Assembly: GCA_964389495.1 (NCBI GenBank)
Contig: CAYMDU010000014.1
Location: 1-25,233, forward strand
Origin: RGIG3009 sp964389495
GTDB taxonomy: Bacteria; Bacillota; Clostridia; Oscillospirales; Acutalibacteraceae
DNA: 25,233 nucleotides
Direction of reading: 5' to 3'
Part shown: in pieces, positions 14,277 through 22,387 of the stretch
Layout of the letters: each line of letters begins with the position of its first letter
Numbering within the stretch: position 1 is the stretch's first letter
The notes under the pieces: generated by a model
What the model was told of the DNA's origin: nothing
Databases searched by the model: none
Seen by the model: only the letters and a program-made list of their open reading frames with translations
Made by a program: the position numbers and the translations under genes

Positions 14277-15122
14277 TTACAACAGCACCTTCAAAGCGGC
14301 CACACCGGCATCAAACGCTTCCCGCGTGTTGGCAAAATGCAAACCGCCCACTTGGCTCTTGTCGCCTTCGCGCTCCAAGCCGCCCAATCCGGCAAATGCC
14401 GACAAATGGGGTTCCAGCGTAATTTCTGTTCCGCCTTGCAACCGGTACTGCTCCAAAATATGTGGAATATTGCCAACACCTTGCCCCGCCGGAACATTCG
14501 ATCCGTCTTCTGCGGCGTCTTTGATGTGCAGATATTTCACATAGGTTTTCAAAAGATCCCACGCCTGCAAGGTGTCTTGCCCGCACTGAACAAAGTTGGC
14601 CGGGTCAAACACGGCACGAAGCAACGGCACCGCTTCCAGCAATTCCAAGCAACGCGCTGCCGTGTCGCCGTAAATACCTTTTTCGTTTTCGTGGCAAAGC
14701 AACACACCGCTGCCAACCGCCAGCGTTGCCAAGGCCCCCAAGCGGTCGATCACTTCGTTCTTGTACAGAGCCGGGTCTTTCCCCGCCGGCATATAAAACG
14801 AAAACATTCTCAGGTTTTCCGCTTCCAAAATATGGGCAATTTCCAACAAGCGCTTGAAGTTCTCTTTGTGTTCTTCAAAATCATCGTCTTCGATTTGGAT
14901 TTTTCCAACAGGAGAGCCAATCGACCACGTAATTAACCCGGCATCGTCCAACCGCCGCTTCAATTCGCGCGCTTCCGCGGGCGTGATATCTGCCACCGAT
15001 TTTCCGTCCACACCGCGGATTTCCAATCCGTCAAGCTCGTTTTGCCGCATCGCTTCCAGTTGCCCTTCAAACGACGGATCGGCTTCGTCGGCAAACGCAA
15101 AAATGCGCCAATCGTTTATCAT
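14277..15122 (-). CDS. Xylose isomerase-like TIM-barrel protein (sugar epimerase/isomerase family)
   Basis: This 281-residue protein of the AP-endonuclease-2/IolE superfamily carries metal-site segments typical of these enzymes: LLCHENEKGIYGD with the His/Glu pair, VFDPANFVQCG, KYLHIKDA and EITLEPHLSAF. Such proteins isomerise or epimerise sugars using a divalent metal. The ATG at 15122-15120 has GGGGGTG upstream; a GTG at 15128 that overlaps the uxuB stop is an alternative start. It directly follows uxuB and precedes the Gfo/Idh/MocA gene. The pair probably feeds a non-standard sugar acid into the pathway, which is inference. Confidence 0.85.
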   Translation of the reverse strand: MINDWRIFAFADEADPSFEGQLEAMRQNELDGLEIRGVDGKSVADITPAEARELKRRLDDAGLITWSIGSPVGKIQIEDDDFEEHKENFKRLLEIAHILEAENLRMFSFYMPAGKDPALYKNEVIDRLGALATLAVGSGVLLCHENEKGIYGDTAARCLELLEAVPLLRAVFDPANFVQCGQDTLQAWDLLKTYVKYLHIKDAAEDGSNVPAGQGVGNIPHILEQYRLQGGTEITLEPHLSAFAGLGGLEREGDKSQVGGLHFANTREAFDAGVAALKVLL

Positions 15123-15124
15123 GC

Positions 15125-15949
15125 TCACACCCCCGAATACGCCGAGAATCCACCGTCAACCGGCACGGTAATGCCGGTAACAAACCCGGATTTTTCCTCG
15201 TCAAGCAACCATTCCACGGTGCCCCACAATTCTTCCGCTTCGCCGAATCGCCCCATGGGCGTGGAACGCAAAATTTTCTCGGTGCGCGCCGTCGGATTGC
15301 CTTCGTTGTCAAACAGCAGGGCCCGATTTTGATTGGAAACAAAAAATCCGGGTGCAATCGCATTAACACGAATTCCCTGCTTGGCAAAATGCACCGCCAA
15401 CCACGAAGTGAAATTGCTCACACCTGCCTTGGCTGCCGAATACGCCGGGATTTTCGTTAACGGGCGGTAGGCATTCATGGACGAAATGTTCAACACACAA
15501 CAGCCCCGACGCCCCACCATATCCGCCATAAATACCTGGCTGGGCAACAGCACGCCTTTGAGGTTCAAATCGAAAACAAAATCAAAGCCTTTTTCATCGA
15601 TGTTAAAGAATGTTAAAAAGTCCGAAGCAGTTTCGTCGCCTTCCTCGTATTCTTCGTGTGCCGTGGTGCATTTGGCGTTGTTCCCACCGGCGCCGTTAAT
15701 CAACACATCGCAGTTTCCGAAATCCGCCTGTATCTGCCGGTGCACCTTTTCGATGCAGGCTTTATCCAACACATTGCACCCATAGGCCTTGGCCACACCG
15801 CCGGCCGCCGTGATCTCGTCGGCAACCGTTTGCGCTGCCTGCTCGTTCAAATCCAGCAATGCCACACGGTGTCCCTGCCGCGCCAAACAGCCGGCAAATC
15901 CGGAACACAGCACGCCGCCGGCACCGGTAATAACAATGGTCTTGCTCAT
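15125..15949 (-). CDS. uxuB: D-mannonate oxidoreductase (fructuronate reductase), SDR type
   Basis: The 274-residue short-chain dehydrogenase is predicted to interconvert D-fructuronate and D-mannonate with NAD(P)H. It has the nucleotide-binding glycine motif ITGAGGVLCSGFAG (7-20), the NGAGGNN segment (85-91), catalytic serine around 156 and YSAAK (Y170, K174), plus a C-terminal PVDGGFSAYSGV. This SDR type, as in Bacillus subtilis UxuB/YjmF, differs from the long-chain UxuB of E. coli. The assignment relies strongly on its ATGA overlap with uxuA (15946-15949). Other SDR activities are possible but less likely in this position. Confidence 0.87.
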   Translation of the reverse strand: MSKTIVITGAGGVLCSGFAGCLARQGHRVALLDLNEQAAQTVADEITAAGGVAKAYGCNVLDKACIEKVHRQIQADFGNCDVLINGAGGNNAKCTTAHEEYEEGDETASDFLTFFNIDEKGFDFVFDLNLKGVLLPSQVFMADMVGRRGCCVLNISSMNAYRPLTKIPAYSAAKAGVSNFTSWLAVHFAKQGIRVNAIAPGFFVSNQNRALLFDNEGNPTARTEKILRSTPMGRFGEAEELWGTVEWLLDEEKSGFVTGITVPVDGGFSAYSGV

Positions 15950-16989
15950 TTTGCTTCCTCCTTCTCCAACGCTTCAAACAGCCCCACCAAATAGGTGGCA
16001 CCCAAAGCCCGGTCAAACAAGCCATAGCCATAGCGACCGGTTTCGCCCCAAATCATGCGGCCGTGGTCGGGACGCACATACCCGTCCCAGCCCTTGGCCA
16101 CCAACGCTTTGGCCACACCGTACATATCAATGGACCCACACGCCGTGGGGTGTCCCACTTCTTCAAACCGCCGTTCGCCGGTGCGCTTGATATTCCGCAG
16201 GTGAACAAAATGAATTCGGTCGGCAAAGCTTTCGGCCATGTCCACCAAGTCGTTGTCCGGGTTGGCACCAAGCGACCCCGTACACAATGTCAACCCGTTG
16301 TTGGTTTCCGGAACCAAATCGAAAAACCGTTGCAGGTTGGCTTTGTTGGTGATGATGCGCGGCAAACCGAACATGCCCCATGGCGGATCGTCCGGATGAA
16401 TGGCCATGTTCACTCCGGCCTCCTTGGCCACAGGAATTACCGCTTTCAAAAAGGTTTCCAAGTTCTTCCACAGTCGGTCTTCGCCCAAGTCAGCATAGGC
16501 ATTCAGCAACCCGTGCAGCTGCTCTTTTGTATAGCTGGAATCCCAGCCCGGCAGCGCCAAATCTCCCTTCAAGGGATCCATAGCCAACACGGTGGCTTCG
16601 TCATACGCCAGCGCATTGGCTCCGTCTGCCTGCGCATGCTCCAACTCACTGCGCAACCAGTCAAACACCGGCATGAAATTGTAGCAAATGCATTTCACAC
16701 CCGCTTCTCCCAAGCGCCGCACATTTTCGCAATAGTTTTCAATCAGGCGCGGGGCGTTTTCATTGCCGAGCTTGATGTCCTCATGCACCGGCACACTTTC
16801 CACCACTTCAAACGCCAATCCGTTGTCGTTTGCCTTCTGTTTCATGGCGGCAATACTCTCGCGGCTCCAAACCTCGCCCACCGGCGTGTCATAAATAGCC
16901 GAAACAATGCCGGTCATTTGCGGAATCTGGCGAATGTGCGCCAAAGTAACCGGATCGTCATCGCCATACCAACGAAAAGTCAGTTTCAT
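15946..16989 (-). CDS. uxuA: Mannonate dehydratase
   Basis: UxuA dehydrates D-mannonate to 2-keto-3-deoxy-D-gluconate. The 347-residue protein matches the family in length and landmarks: MKLTFRWYGDDDPVTL, VESVPVHEDIKLG, VKCICYNFMPVFDW, NMAIHPDDPPWGMFGLPRI and LRNIKRTGERRFEEVGH, including the His, Cys and Asp residues of the metal site. It begins 4 bp after the uxaC stop behind GGGGGA and overlaps uxuB by 4 bp, so the three core genes are tightly coupled. Confidence 0.96.
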   Translation of the reverse strand: MKLTFRWYGDDDPVTLAHIRQIPQMTGIVSAIYDTPVGEVWSRESIAAMKQKANDNGLAFEVVESVPVHEDIKLGNENAPRLIENYCENVRRLGEAGVKCICYNFMPVFDWLRSELEHAQADGANALAYDEATVLAMDPLKGDLALPGWDSSYTKEQLHGLLNAYADLGEDRLWKNLETFLKAVIPVAKEAGVNMAIHPDDPPWGMFGLPRIITNKANLQRFFDLVPETNNGLTLCTGSLGANPDNDLVDMAESFADRIHFVHLRNIKRTGERRFEEVGHPTACGSIDMYGVAKALVAKGWDGYVRPDHGRMIWGETGRYGYGLFDRALGATYLVGLFEALEKEEAK

Positions 16990-16993
16990 GTTG

Positions 16994-18358
16994 TTATCCC
17001 CCTATCAATTCCTGAATGTTTTCACAGCAAACCCGCCGTGCCACCGTGCGCGCCATGGCCGGTTCGAATTCGCCGCTTTCGCACCATGTTGCCAACCGAT
17101 TGCACAAAATCCGGCGGAAATAATCATGCCGAGCATACGACAAAAAGCTGCGGCTGTCGGTCAACATGCCCAAAAAGGACCCCAAATGCCCCAGTTCGGC
17201 AATCACATCAATCTGGCGTTCAATGCCCCGCCGGTGATCGCAAAACCACCAGGCTGTGCCGCAACGAACACCCCGGAAACTGCCGGCAATCGTTGCCAAC
17301 TGATCCGCCATTCCCGGATGCAGAGTATACAATATGGTTTGCGGCAAACCCGCTTCGGTTTGTTCAATCGCATCCAGCATGTGAATCACATCCGCTCCTT
17401 TAAGCGGGTCACCCACACAGTCGCCGCCGCAATCGGGGCCGAGGTTTTGGAACAACCGGGCGCTGGCATTCCGATACACAGCCAAATGCCATTGCATCAC
17501 CAATCCGCGCCGGGCATACTCTTGCCCCAAAAACAAATACATATTCCCCAAAAAGCCGCTGTATTCTTCGTCGCTCACCGCCGCTCCAGACAGCGCCTTG
17601 CCATACGCGGCATCCGCTTCTTCGTCTGTGGCAATGTGCGTGGGAAAGTCCGGAATTCCCACATCGGTGAACCGGCAACCGTTGGCGCAAAAATGATCCA
17701 ACCGCTGTAACAGCGCCTGTTTCAGCAATGCCAACGTTGTCACTTCCACACCGCTGACTTCCGAAAGATGTGCCACATAGGCCGCATAGTCGTCGCGGCG
17801 AATACGCAACACATTGTCGGTGCGGAACGACGGCGCCACCACGGTTTCAAAGGTGGCATCTTCCCGCAACCGGCGATGATGCTCCAACGAATCCGTTACA
17901 TCATCGGTGGTTGCCAAATAGCGAACGCCGGCTTTTCGAATCATGCGGCGCGGCGACAGCGATTCCCGACGAATCACTTCGTTGGCGCGATCCCAAATGA
18001 CATCGGCATTATCGGCGTTCAAATAGTCGTCAATACCAAAGTACATCGACAGCTCCATGTGTGCCCAATGGTACAGCGGGCTGCCCGCCGCCAGCGACAG
18101 CGCCTTGGCAAACGCACGGAACTTTTCCTTGTAGGGTGCCGCTCCGGTAATGCAGTCCTCATCGATTCCCGCCGCACGCATCAATCGCCACTTGTAGTGG
18201 TCGCCGCTCAACCACAATTCACCAATCGAAGAAAACGGTTTGTCGTTTTCGATTTCTTCCGGGGACAGATGGCAATGGTAGTCCACAATCGGCAAGTGGG
18301 CAACTTCGGCATACAGATCGCGGGCCATCGCCGTTTGCAGCAAGTAGTTTTCGTTCAT
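16994..18358 (-). CDS. uxaC: Glucuronate isomerase
   Basis: UxaC isomerises D-glucuronate to D-fructuronate (and galacturonate to tagaturonate), the entry step of uronate breakdown. The 454-residue protein carries the amidohydrolase-type HxH metal motif DYHCHLSPEEI (H28, H30), with further family landmarks in LWLSGDHYKWRLMRAAGI and YLFLGQEYARRGLVMQWH. The ATG follows AAGGAGG. It is the first gene of the operon, with a -10 box at 18380-18385 and direct repeats upstream that probably bind the neighbouring AraC-type regulator. Confidence 0.96.
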   Translation of the reverse strand: MNENYLLQTAMARDLYAEVAHLPIVDYHCHLSPEEIENDKPFSSIGELWLSGDHYKWRLMRAAGIDEDCITGAAPYKEKFRAFAKALSLAAGSPLYHWAHMELSMYFGIDDYLNADNADVIWDRANEVIRRESLSPRRMIRKAGVRYLATTDDVTDSLEHHRRLREDATFETVVAPSFRTDNVLRIRRDDYAAYVAHLSEVSGVEVTTLALLKQALLQRLDHFCANGCRFTDVGIPDFPTHIATDEEADAAYGKALSGAAVSDEEYSGFLGNMYLFLGQEYARRGLVMQWHLAVYRNASARLFQNLGPDCGGDCVGDPLKGADVIHMLDAIEQTEAGLPQTILYTLHPGMADQLATIAGSFRGVRCGTAWWFCDHRRGIERQIDVIAELGHLGSFLGMLTDSRSFLSYARHDYFRRILCNRLATWCESGEFEPAMARTVARRVCCENIQELIGG

Positions 18359-18379
18359 TCGGCATTCCTCCTTGCTTTC

Positions 18380-18408
18380 ATTGTAGCGGTTTTATTTTTC
18401 CGGTTCCA
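18380..18408 (-). promoter_or_regulatory. Activator-type promoter of the uronate operon
   Basis: On the minus strand TACAAT (18385-18380) is a good -10 box. At 17-bp spacing the -35 position reads TGGAAC (18408-18403), a poor match. A good -10 with a weak -35 is typical of activator-dependent promoters. The uxaC ATG lies 21 bp downstream. Confidence 0.55.
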
Positions 18409-18434
18409 TTGCAGTTTCCGCCATTTGTATTGCA
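18408..18434 (-). promoter_or_regulatory. Putative AraC-type operator: direct repeats 21 bp apart
   Basis: TGCAAT occurs at 18434-18429 and again at 18413-18408 in the same orientation, exactly 21 bp apart (two helical turns). Flanking bases also agree in part (10 of 16 aligned). The promoter-proximal copy touches the -35 position. This is the geometry expected of an AraC-family activator. Confidence 0.45.
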
Positions 18435-18446
18435 AATTCGCTCATT

Positions 18447-19313
18447 TCAAGGAAAAGGGTCGCCGGCCATGGACCGTGTGGGCTTGGCTTTGTCCCTTTC
18501 CGGCGAATTTCCGAACTTGGCTTTGTAGGCCCGATAAAAAGAGGAATACTCCGCAAAGCCGCATTGCTCATACACATCGGTGGGGCGTTCTCCGGCACGA
18601 ATCAGCGTTTTTGCCCGCAACAGCCGCTTGGTGGTGATGTACCGCCACACCGAAGTTCCGGTTGCATATTTAAACAACCGATTTAGTTGCGCCCGGCTCA
18701 AAAAACAATCTTCACAAATGCGCGCCACCGTTATGTCCTCGTACAAGTGCGCGTTGATATACTCCAACACACCTGTAATTTTCGAAGAAAACGGCAAATC
18801 GTTGCGATCCCGTTCGGAAAACGGCAACAGGGTTTCCGCCAAAAACGACTGCGTTTTTGAGAGTACAAACGCTTCCGCATGCTCGCCCAAACGTTCAAAC
18901 AGCCGCGGAACATCCCCATGGAAGGGCCAGCCTTCTCCTTCAAATTCCGTTGCCTCATAGCGGTTCCCCCGTCCCAATTCCCGGCCGGAAAACGGGCGCA
19001 ACAACGCCGCTCGCAATGTTTCGTCGGGGGGCAGCATGTCCGCCGAAAAATGAATCACCATGCGCTCATACGGCACACTGTCGTCCAGCAACACCAAGCG
19101 GTGCACTTCAAACGGGCGCATCAGCAAGGTGTCGTGCGGCATCAGCATGTATTCCGTGCCTTCCACCAAATACTTGGCTTTCCCCGACACAAAATGAAAC
19201 AGCTCAAACCCCTCGTGCGCGTGCATATAAAATTCTTCCGGAACCGGCTGCCGGCTCAGTGTATACATAAAATGAAAATGTTTTGTGCGAAAATCAATCA
19301 GCTTTTCTTCCAT
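18447..19313 (-). CDS. AraC-family transcriptional regulator
   Basis: The 288-residue protein has an N-terminal cupin-like sensing domain (HAHEGFELFHFVSGKAKYLVEG, about 26-48) and a C-terminal double helix-turn-helix (about 185-280), with ITVARICEDCFLSRAQLNRLF and the second helix region CGFAEYSSFYRAYKAKFG typical of AraC/XylS. I choose the ATG at 19313-19311 because GAGGTGG precedes it. It lies between tadA (31 bp upstream) and the uronate operon, and probably senses a uronate or its derivative and activates uxaC onward. It seems to be transcribed with the upstream tadA, as no promoter or terminator separates them. Confidence 0.92.
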   Translation of the reverse strand: MEEKLIDFRTKHFHFMYTLSRQPVPEEFYMHAHEGFELFHFVSGKAKYLVEGTEYMLMPHDTLLMRPFEVHRLVLLDDSVPYERMVIHFSADMLPPDETLRAALLRPFSGRELGRGNRYEATEFEGEGWPFHGDVPRLFERLGEHAEAFVLSKTQSFLAETLLPFSERDRNDLPFSSKITGVLEYINAHLYEDITVARICEDCFLSRAQLNRLFKYATGTSVWRYITTKRLLRAKTLIRAGERPTDVYEQCGFAEYSSFYRAYKAKFGNSPERDKAKPTRSMAGDPFP

Positions 19314-19343
19314 CAAACCACCTCATTCGCCCGCTTGTTCGCG

Positions 19344-19850
19344 TTATCCGTTTTCCCGACGGCGGCGCAATCCGCGAAAAAACCGCCGCAATATCTCGGC
19401 ACAGTCCGCTTCCAGCACGCCGTTTGTCACCAACGGCTGATGATTGTACGGCAGCGCAAACAAATTCGTCAACGATCCGCACGACCCCGCCTTGGGATCC
19501 GGCGCCCCGTAAACCAACCGATCCACGCGCGCGTTGATCACGGCACCCGCGCACATCGGGCACGGCTCCAATGTGACATACAGCGTGCAGCCCGACAACC
19601 GCCATCCTCCCAGATACCGGCATGCCTTGTCAATCGCCTCTATCTCGGCGTGAGCCAACGCCTGCTTTGCCCCTTCGCGGCGATTCCGCCCGGTGGCAAT
19701 CACGGTGCCGTTTTGCACAATCACCGCCCCCACCGGCACTTCGCCTTCCGCTTCCGCTTCCCGCGCCAGCGCCAAGGCTTCCCGCATGAAGCGCTCGTCG
19801 TTTTCGGCTTCTGTCAGCCCCACGACGCAACGATCAATATCACAATCCAT
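19344..19850 (-). CDS. tadA: tRNA(Arg) adenosine-34 deaminase
   Basis: TadA converts wobble adenosine 34 of tRNA-Arg(ACG) to inosine. The 168-residue cytidine-deaminase-fold protein has the zinc motif HAE (H67-E69) and PCPMC (96-100), and PVGAVIV and LEPCPMCAGAVINARV as family landmarks. The ATG at 19850 has GGGAGGAG upstream, so the first 37 bp overlap the end of the CPBP protease gene. The N-terminus is thus about 15 residues longer than in many homologues. Confidence 0.95.
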   Translation of the reverse strand: MDCDIDRCVVGLTEAENDERFMREALALAREAEAEGEVPVGAVIVQNGTVIATGRNRREGAKQALAHAEIEAIDKACRYLGGWRLSGCTLYVTLEPCPMCAGAVINARVDRLVYGAPDPKAGSCGSLTNLFALPYNHQPLVTNGVLEADCAEILRRFFRGLRRRRENG

Positions 19851-20806
19851 GCCGCTCCTCCCACCAGCATCGCCGGTGCTGTCACCATACTTTTCACGCG
19901 CTCGGCCACCGTTAGCTCCGATACCCCGTTCCCCACACGGCGCAGTATATCGGTTCTATGGTCTCGGCGCGCCGCATACGCTGCCGCAAACGAAAGGGCA
20001 CCGGCAACGCAAAACAGCAAAAACAGCAGTTCGGTCAAAGGCGTCCCCTCCGGCAAATACAGCTCGCACCAGCTCAACAGCACCGATATCAGGTTGTTTG
20101 TAAAATGCAGCAACACCGCCGGCAACAGGCTGCCGGTTTGCACGGTGAGCCACCCCAACACCAGCCCCAAAATCAGGGCAAACGGGAATTGCAACAAATT
20201 CCCGTGAATCAGCCCAAACAAAACGGCCGTGAACACAATGGCCAGCTTTTCTCCGTGAGGGCGCAAAGCACCCAGTATGTAGCCGCGAAAAATCCATTCT
20301 TCCACCAGCGCCGGCAACACCGCCGTGCTCAGGCAGTTCAGAAGCAGGCTGAATATCGTCGGTTCCACGGTATCGGTGAATTCGGGATACGGAACCCCCA
20401 GCTCCGTAAAAAACGCCATCAGGTAACTCGCCGCAAAATTGGCAAGCACCGCCATGGCCATGCCGCCGAACAGTGCCAGGGCATAGGTGCCCTTTGCCAC
20501 CCGCTTTCGCGGAAACGGAACTTGTGTCCGGTGCGAAATCAACACCGTCAGCAAGGTGGGAACCACCAGATACAGCATATACGCCAGCATGTTCATCAGC
20601 ACCAGCGCCGTATTCCCCAAACCGTAATCCTCGCGTTGCATATCCAGCAAACCGCAAACCGTGGCAACACCTATCAAAATCGAAATAAGCAGCTGCCCGG
20701 CCAGCAAGGCCAGCAACAGCCCGCCAACAAAATTCGCATCCCGTTTCACTTGCTGTTTTTCGGCCCGTATCGGCGCTTCGGCAAACGCATTCGGTATTCT
20801 TTGCAT
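19814..20806 (-). CDS. CPBP-family intramembrane metalloprotease
   Basis: The protein of 330 residues has about eight membrane segments. It carries the three CPBP/Rce1-like motifs in order: EEWIFRG (EExxxR), FGLIH (FxxxH) and HFTNN (HxxxN), expected to form the active site in the membrane. Family members process prenylated or other membrane-associated peptides, or act in bacteriocin immunity; the target here is unknown. I choose the ATG at 20806 with GGGTGA upstream; a GTG at 20815 is an alternative. It has a consensus promoter and probably leads an operon with tadA and the AraC regulator. Confidence 0.88.
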   Translation of the reverse strand: MQRIPNAFAEAPIRAEKQQVKRDANFVGGLLLALLAGQLLISILIGVATVCGLLDMQREDYGLGNTALVLMNMLAYMLYLVVPTLLTVLISHRTQVPFPRKRVAKGTYALALFGGMAMAVLANFAASYLMAFFTELGVPYPEFTDTVEPTIFSLLLNCLSTAVLPALVEEWIFRGYILGALRPHGEKLAIVFTAVLFGLIHGNLLQFPFALILGLVLGWLTVQTGSLLPAVLLHFTNNLISVLLSWCELYLPEGTPLTELLFLLFCVAGALSFAAAYAARRDHRTDILRRVGNGVSELTVAERVKSMVTAPAMLVGGAAWIVILIVASWG

Positions 20807-20842
20807 TTTTCTCACCCGCTCACTTCCGGTTCATTCTCTTCC

Positions 20843-20871
20843 ATTATACACACTTCCGATGAATTTCGCAA
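20843..20871 (-). promoter_or_regulatory. Sigma-A promoter for CPBP-tadA-araC
   Basis: TTGCGA (20871-20866), 17-bp spacer, perfect TATAAT (20848-20843) on the minus strand. Confidence 0.78.
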
Positions 20872-20889
20872 TAAAAACCCGGAAAACAG

Positions 20890-20918
20890 TTGCCAACCGT
20901 TTTAAAATTGAGTATAAT
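20890..20918 (+). promoter_or_regulatory. Sigma-A promoter for icd
   Basis: TTGCCA (20890-20895), 17-bp spacer, perfect TATAAT (20913-20918). It is divergent from the promoter at 20843-20871, with 18 bp between the two -35 boxes. Confidence 0.82.
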
Positions 20919-20952
20919 AAAAACACCCTATCACGGAAGGATGAAACCAAGT

Positions 20953-22152
20953 ATGTCGAAAATTCAAATGAAAACGCCGCTTGTCGAAATGGACGGCGAC
21001 GAAATGACCCGCATCCTCTGGAAAGAAATCAAAGATCGCCTGCTTCTTCCCTTTGTCGATCTCAAATGCGAATACTACGATCTCGGGCTTCCGCACCGCG
21101 ACGAAACCAACGACCAAGTCACCGTCGATGCGGCCAACGCCATAAAAAAATACGGCGTCGGGGTCAAATGCGCCACCATCACGCCCAACGCCCAGCGTGT
21201 CGAAGAATATCATCTTAAAGACATGTGGAAAAGTCCCAACGGCACACTGCGTGCAGCGCTGGACGGCACCGTGTTCCGCGCACCCATCGTGGTAAAGGGA
21301 ATTTCCCCCAGCGTGTCCACCTGGGAAAAGCCCATCACCTTGGCCCGCCACGCCTACGGTGATGTGTATAAAAACGCGGAACTGTATGTGGACAGCCCCG
21401 CCAAAGCCGAACTGGTTGTCACCTATCCCAACGGCCGCACCGACCGGAAACTCATTCACGACTTTGCCGGCGCCGGTGTCATTCAGGGCGTGCACAACAC
21501 CGATGCGTCCATCACCAGTTTTGCCCACGCCTGCTTCACCTACGCCTTGGAGTTAAAACAGGATTTGTGGTTTTCCACCAAGGATACCATTTCCAAAACC
21601 TACGACCACCGCTTCAAAGATATTTTTGCCGACATTTTCGAAACGCACTACAAAGAAGCGTTCGAAGCGGCCGGCATCGAGTATTTCTACACCCTCATCG
21701 ACGACGCCGTGGCCCGCGTAATCCGTTCCAAAGGCGGCTTCATTTGGGCCTGTAAAAACTACGACGGCGATGTTATGAGCGACATGGTTGCCACCGCTTT
21801 CGGCTCCTTGGCCATGATGACCAGCGTGCTGGTTTCGCCCGACGGCCTGTATGAATACGAAGCCGCCCACGGCACCGTCACGCGCCATTACTACAAACAC
21901 CTCAAAGGCGAAGCCACTTCCACCAACTCCGTCGCCACCATTTTTGCGTGGTCGGGCGCGTTGCGCAAGCGCGGCGAACTGGACGAACTGCCGGAACTGG
22001 TTGCGTTTGCCGACCGGCTGGAAAAGGCCACTCTCGGCACCATCGAAGACGGTGTCATGACCGGAGATTTGTACTTGCTGTCCACCATGGAAAACAAGCG
22101 CCGCGTCACTTCGGTGGAATTTCTCGACGAAATCGCCGCTCGCATGGTCTAA
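20953..22152 (+). CDS. icd: NADP-dependent isocitrate dehydrogenase (eukaryotic type)
   Basis: Icd oxidatively decarboxylates isocitrate to 2-oxoglutarate, supplying glutamate precursors in an anaerobe with a partial TCA cycle. The 399 residues match the eukaryotic-like subfamily II of IDH. Landmarks are TPLVEMDGDEMTRILWKEIK near the N-terminus, KSPNGTLRAALDGTVFRAPI, and the metal-binding NYDGDVMSDMVA followed by GSLAMMTSVL. I take the ATG at 20953 (MSKIQMKTP), 12 bp after GGAAGG; the ATG at 20941 abuts that site and is unlikely. It is monocistronic with its own promoter; the next promoter starts 8 bp after the stop. Confidence 0.95.
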   Translation: MSKIQMKTPLVEMDGDEMTRILWKEIKDRLLLPFVDLKCEYYDLGLPHRDETNDQVTVDAANAIKKYGVGVKCATITPNAQRVEEYHLKDMWKSPNGTLRAALDGTVFRAPIVVKGISPSVSTWEKPITLARHAYGDVYKNAELYVDSPAKAELVVTYPNGRTDRKLIHDFAGAGVIQGVHNTDASITSFAHACFTYALELKQDLWFSTKDTISKTYDHRFKDIFADIFETHYKEAFEAAGIEYFYTLIDDAVARVIRSKGGFIWACKNYDGDVMSDMVATAFGSLAMMTSVLVSPDGLYEYEAAHGTVTRHYYKHLKGEATSTNSVATIFAWSGALRKRGELDELPELVAFADRLEKATLGTIEDGVMTGDLYLLSTMENKRRVTSVEFLDEIAARMV

Positions 22153-22159
22153 TTTGCGC

Positions 22160-22188
22160 TTGACAAATTCCGTTGTCCGTGCTACAAT
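22160..22188 (+). promoter_or_regulatory. Sigma-A promoter for the TPP riboswitch / thiT
   Basis: Perfect TTGACA (22160-22165), 17-bp spacer, TACAAT (22183-22188). Transcription should start just before the aptamer. Confidence 0.88.
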
Positions 22189-22200
22189 ACTCGCAATTAA

Positions 22201-22286
22201 ACAAGGGGTGCTGTTTTTCGGCTGAGAAAAGCGTTTCGCTTTAACCCTATAACCTGATCCGGGTAATGCCGGCGGAGGGATGTTGT
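22201..22286 (+). promoter_or_regulatory. TPP (THI-box) riboswitch aptamer upstream of thiT
   Basis: The conserved THI-box order is present: GGGGTGCT, GGCTGAGA, a variable stem, AACCCT, ACCTGATCCGGGTAATGCCGG and CGGAGGGA. The outer stem can close by ACAA (22201-22204) with TTGT (22283-22286). A terminator follows about 40 nt later, so thiamine pyrophosphate should switch thiT off by premature termination. Confidence 0.97.
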
Positions 22287-22326
22287 CAATCCATGTGTGC
22301 ACTGCAGGGCATAAGCATGCTTTTTC

Positions 22327-22358
22327 GGCACCCTTCCGCGGAAGGGTGCCTTTTGTTT
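22327..22358 (+). terminator. Intrinsic terminator of the TPP riboswitch
   Basis: GGCACCCTTCC pairs perfectly with GGAAGGGTGCC, followed by TTTTGTTT. It stands between the aptamer and the thiT ribosome binding site. Confidence 0.9.
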
Positions 22359-22387
22359 GGTTATTTTCAAAAGAAAGGATGTTTTTC

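Noticed and set aside
16063..17403. Long open frame of over 400 codons on the plus strand opposite uxuA and uxaC
   Set aside because: It lies opposite two clearly identified genes, has no ribosome binding site or recognisable domain, and follows from the codon bias of the opposite strand.
18879..20207. Long open frame on the plus strand opposite araC, tadA and the CPBP gene
   Set aside because: It spans three identified genes in antisense and its translation has no protein-like pattern.
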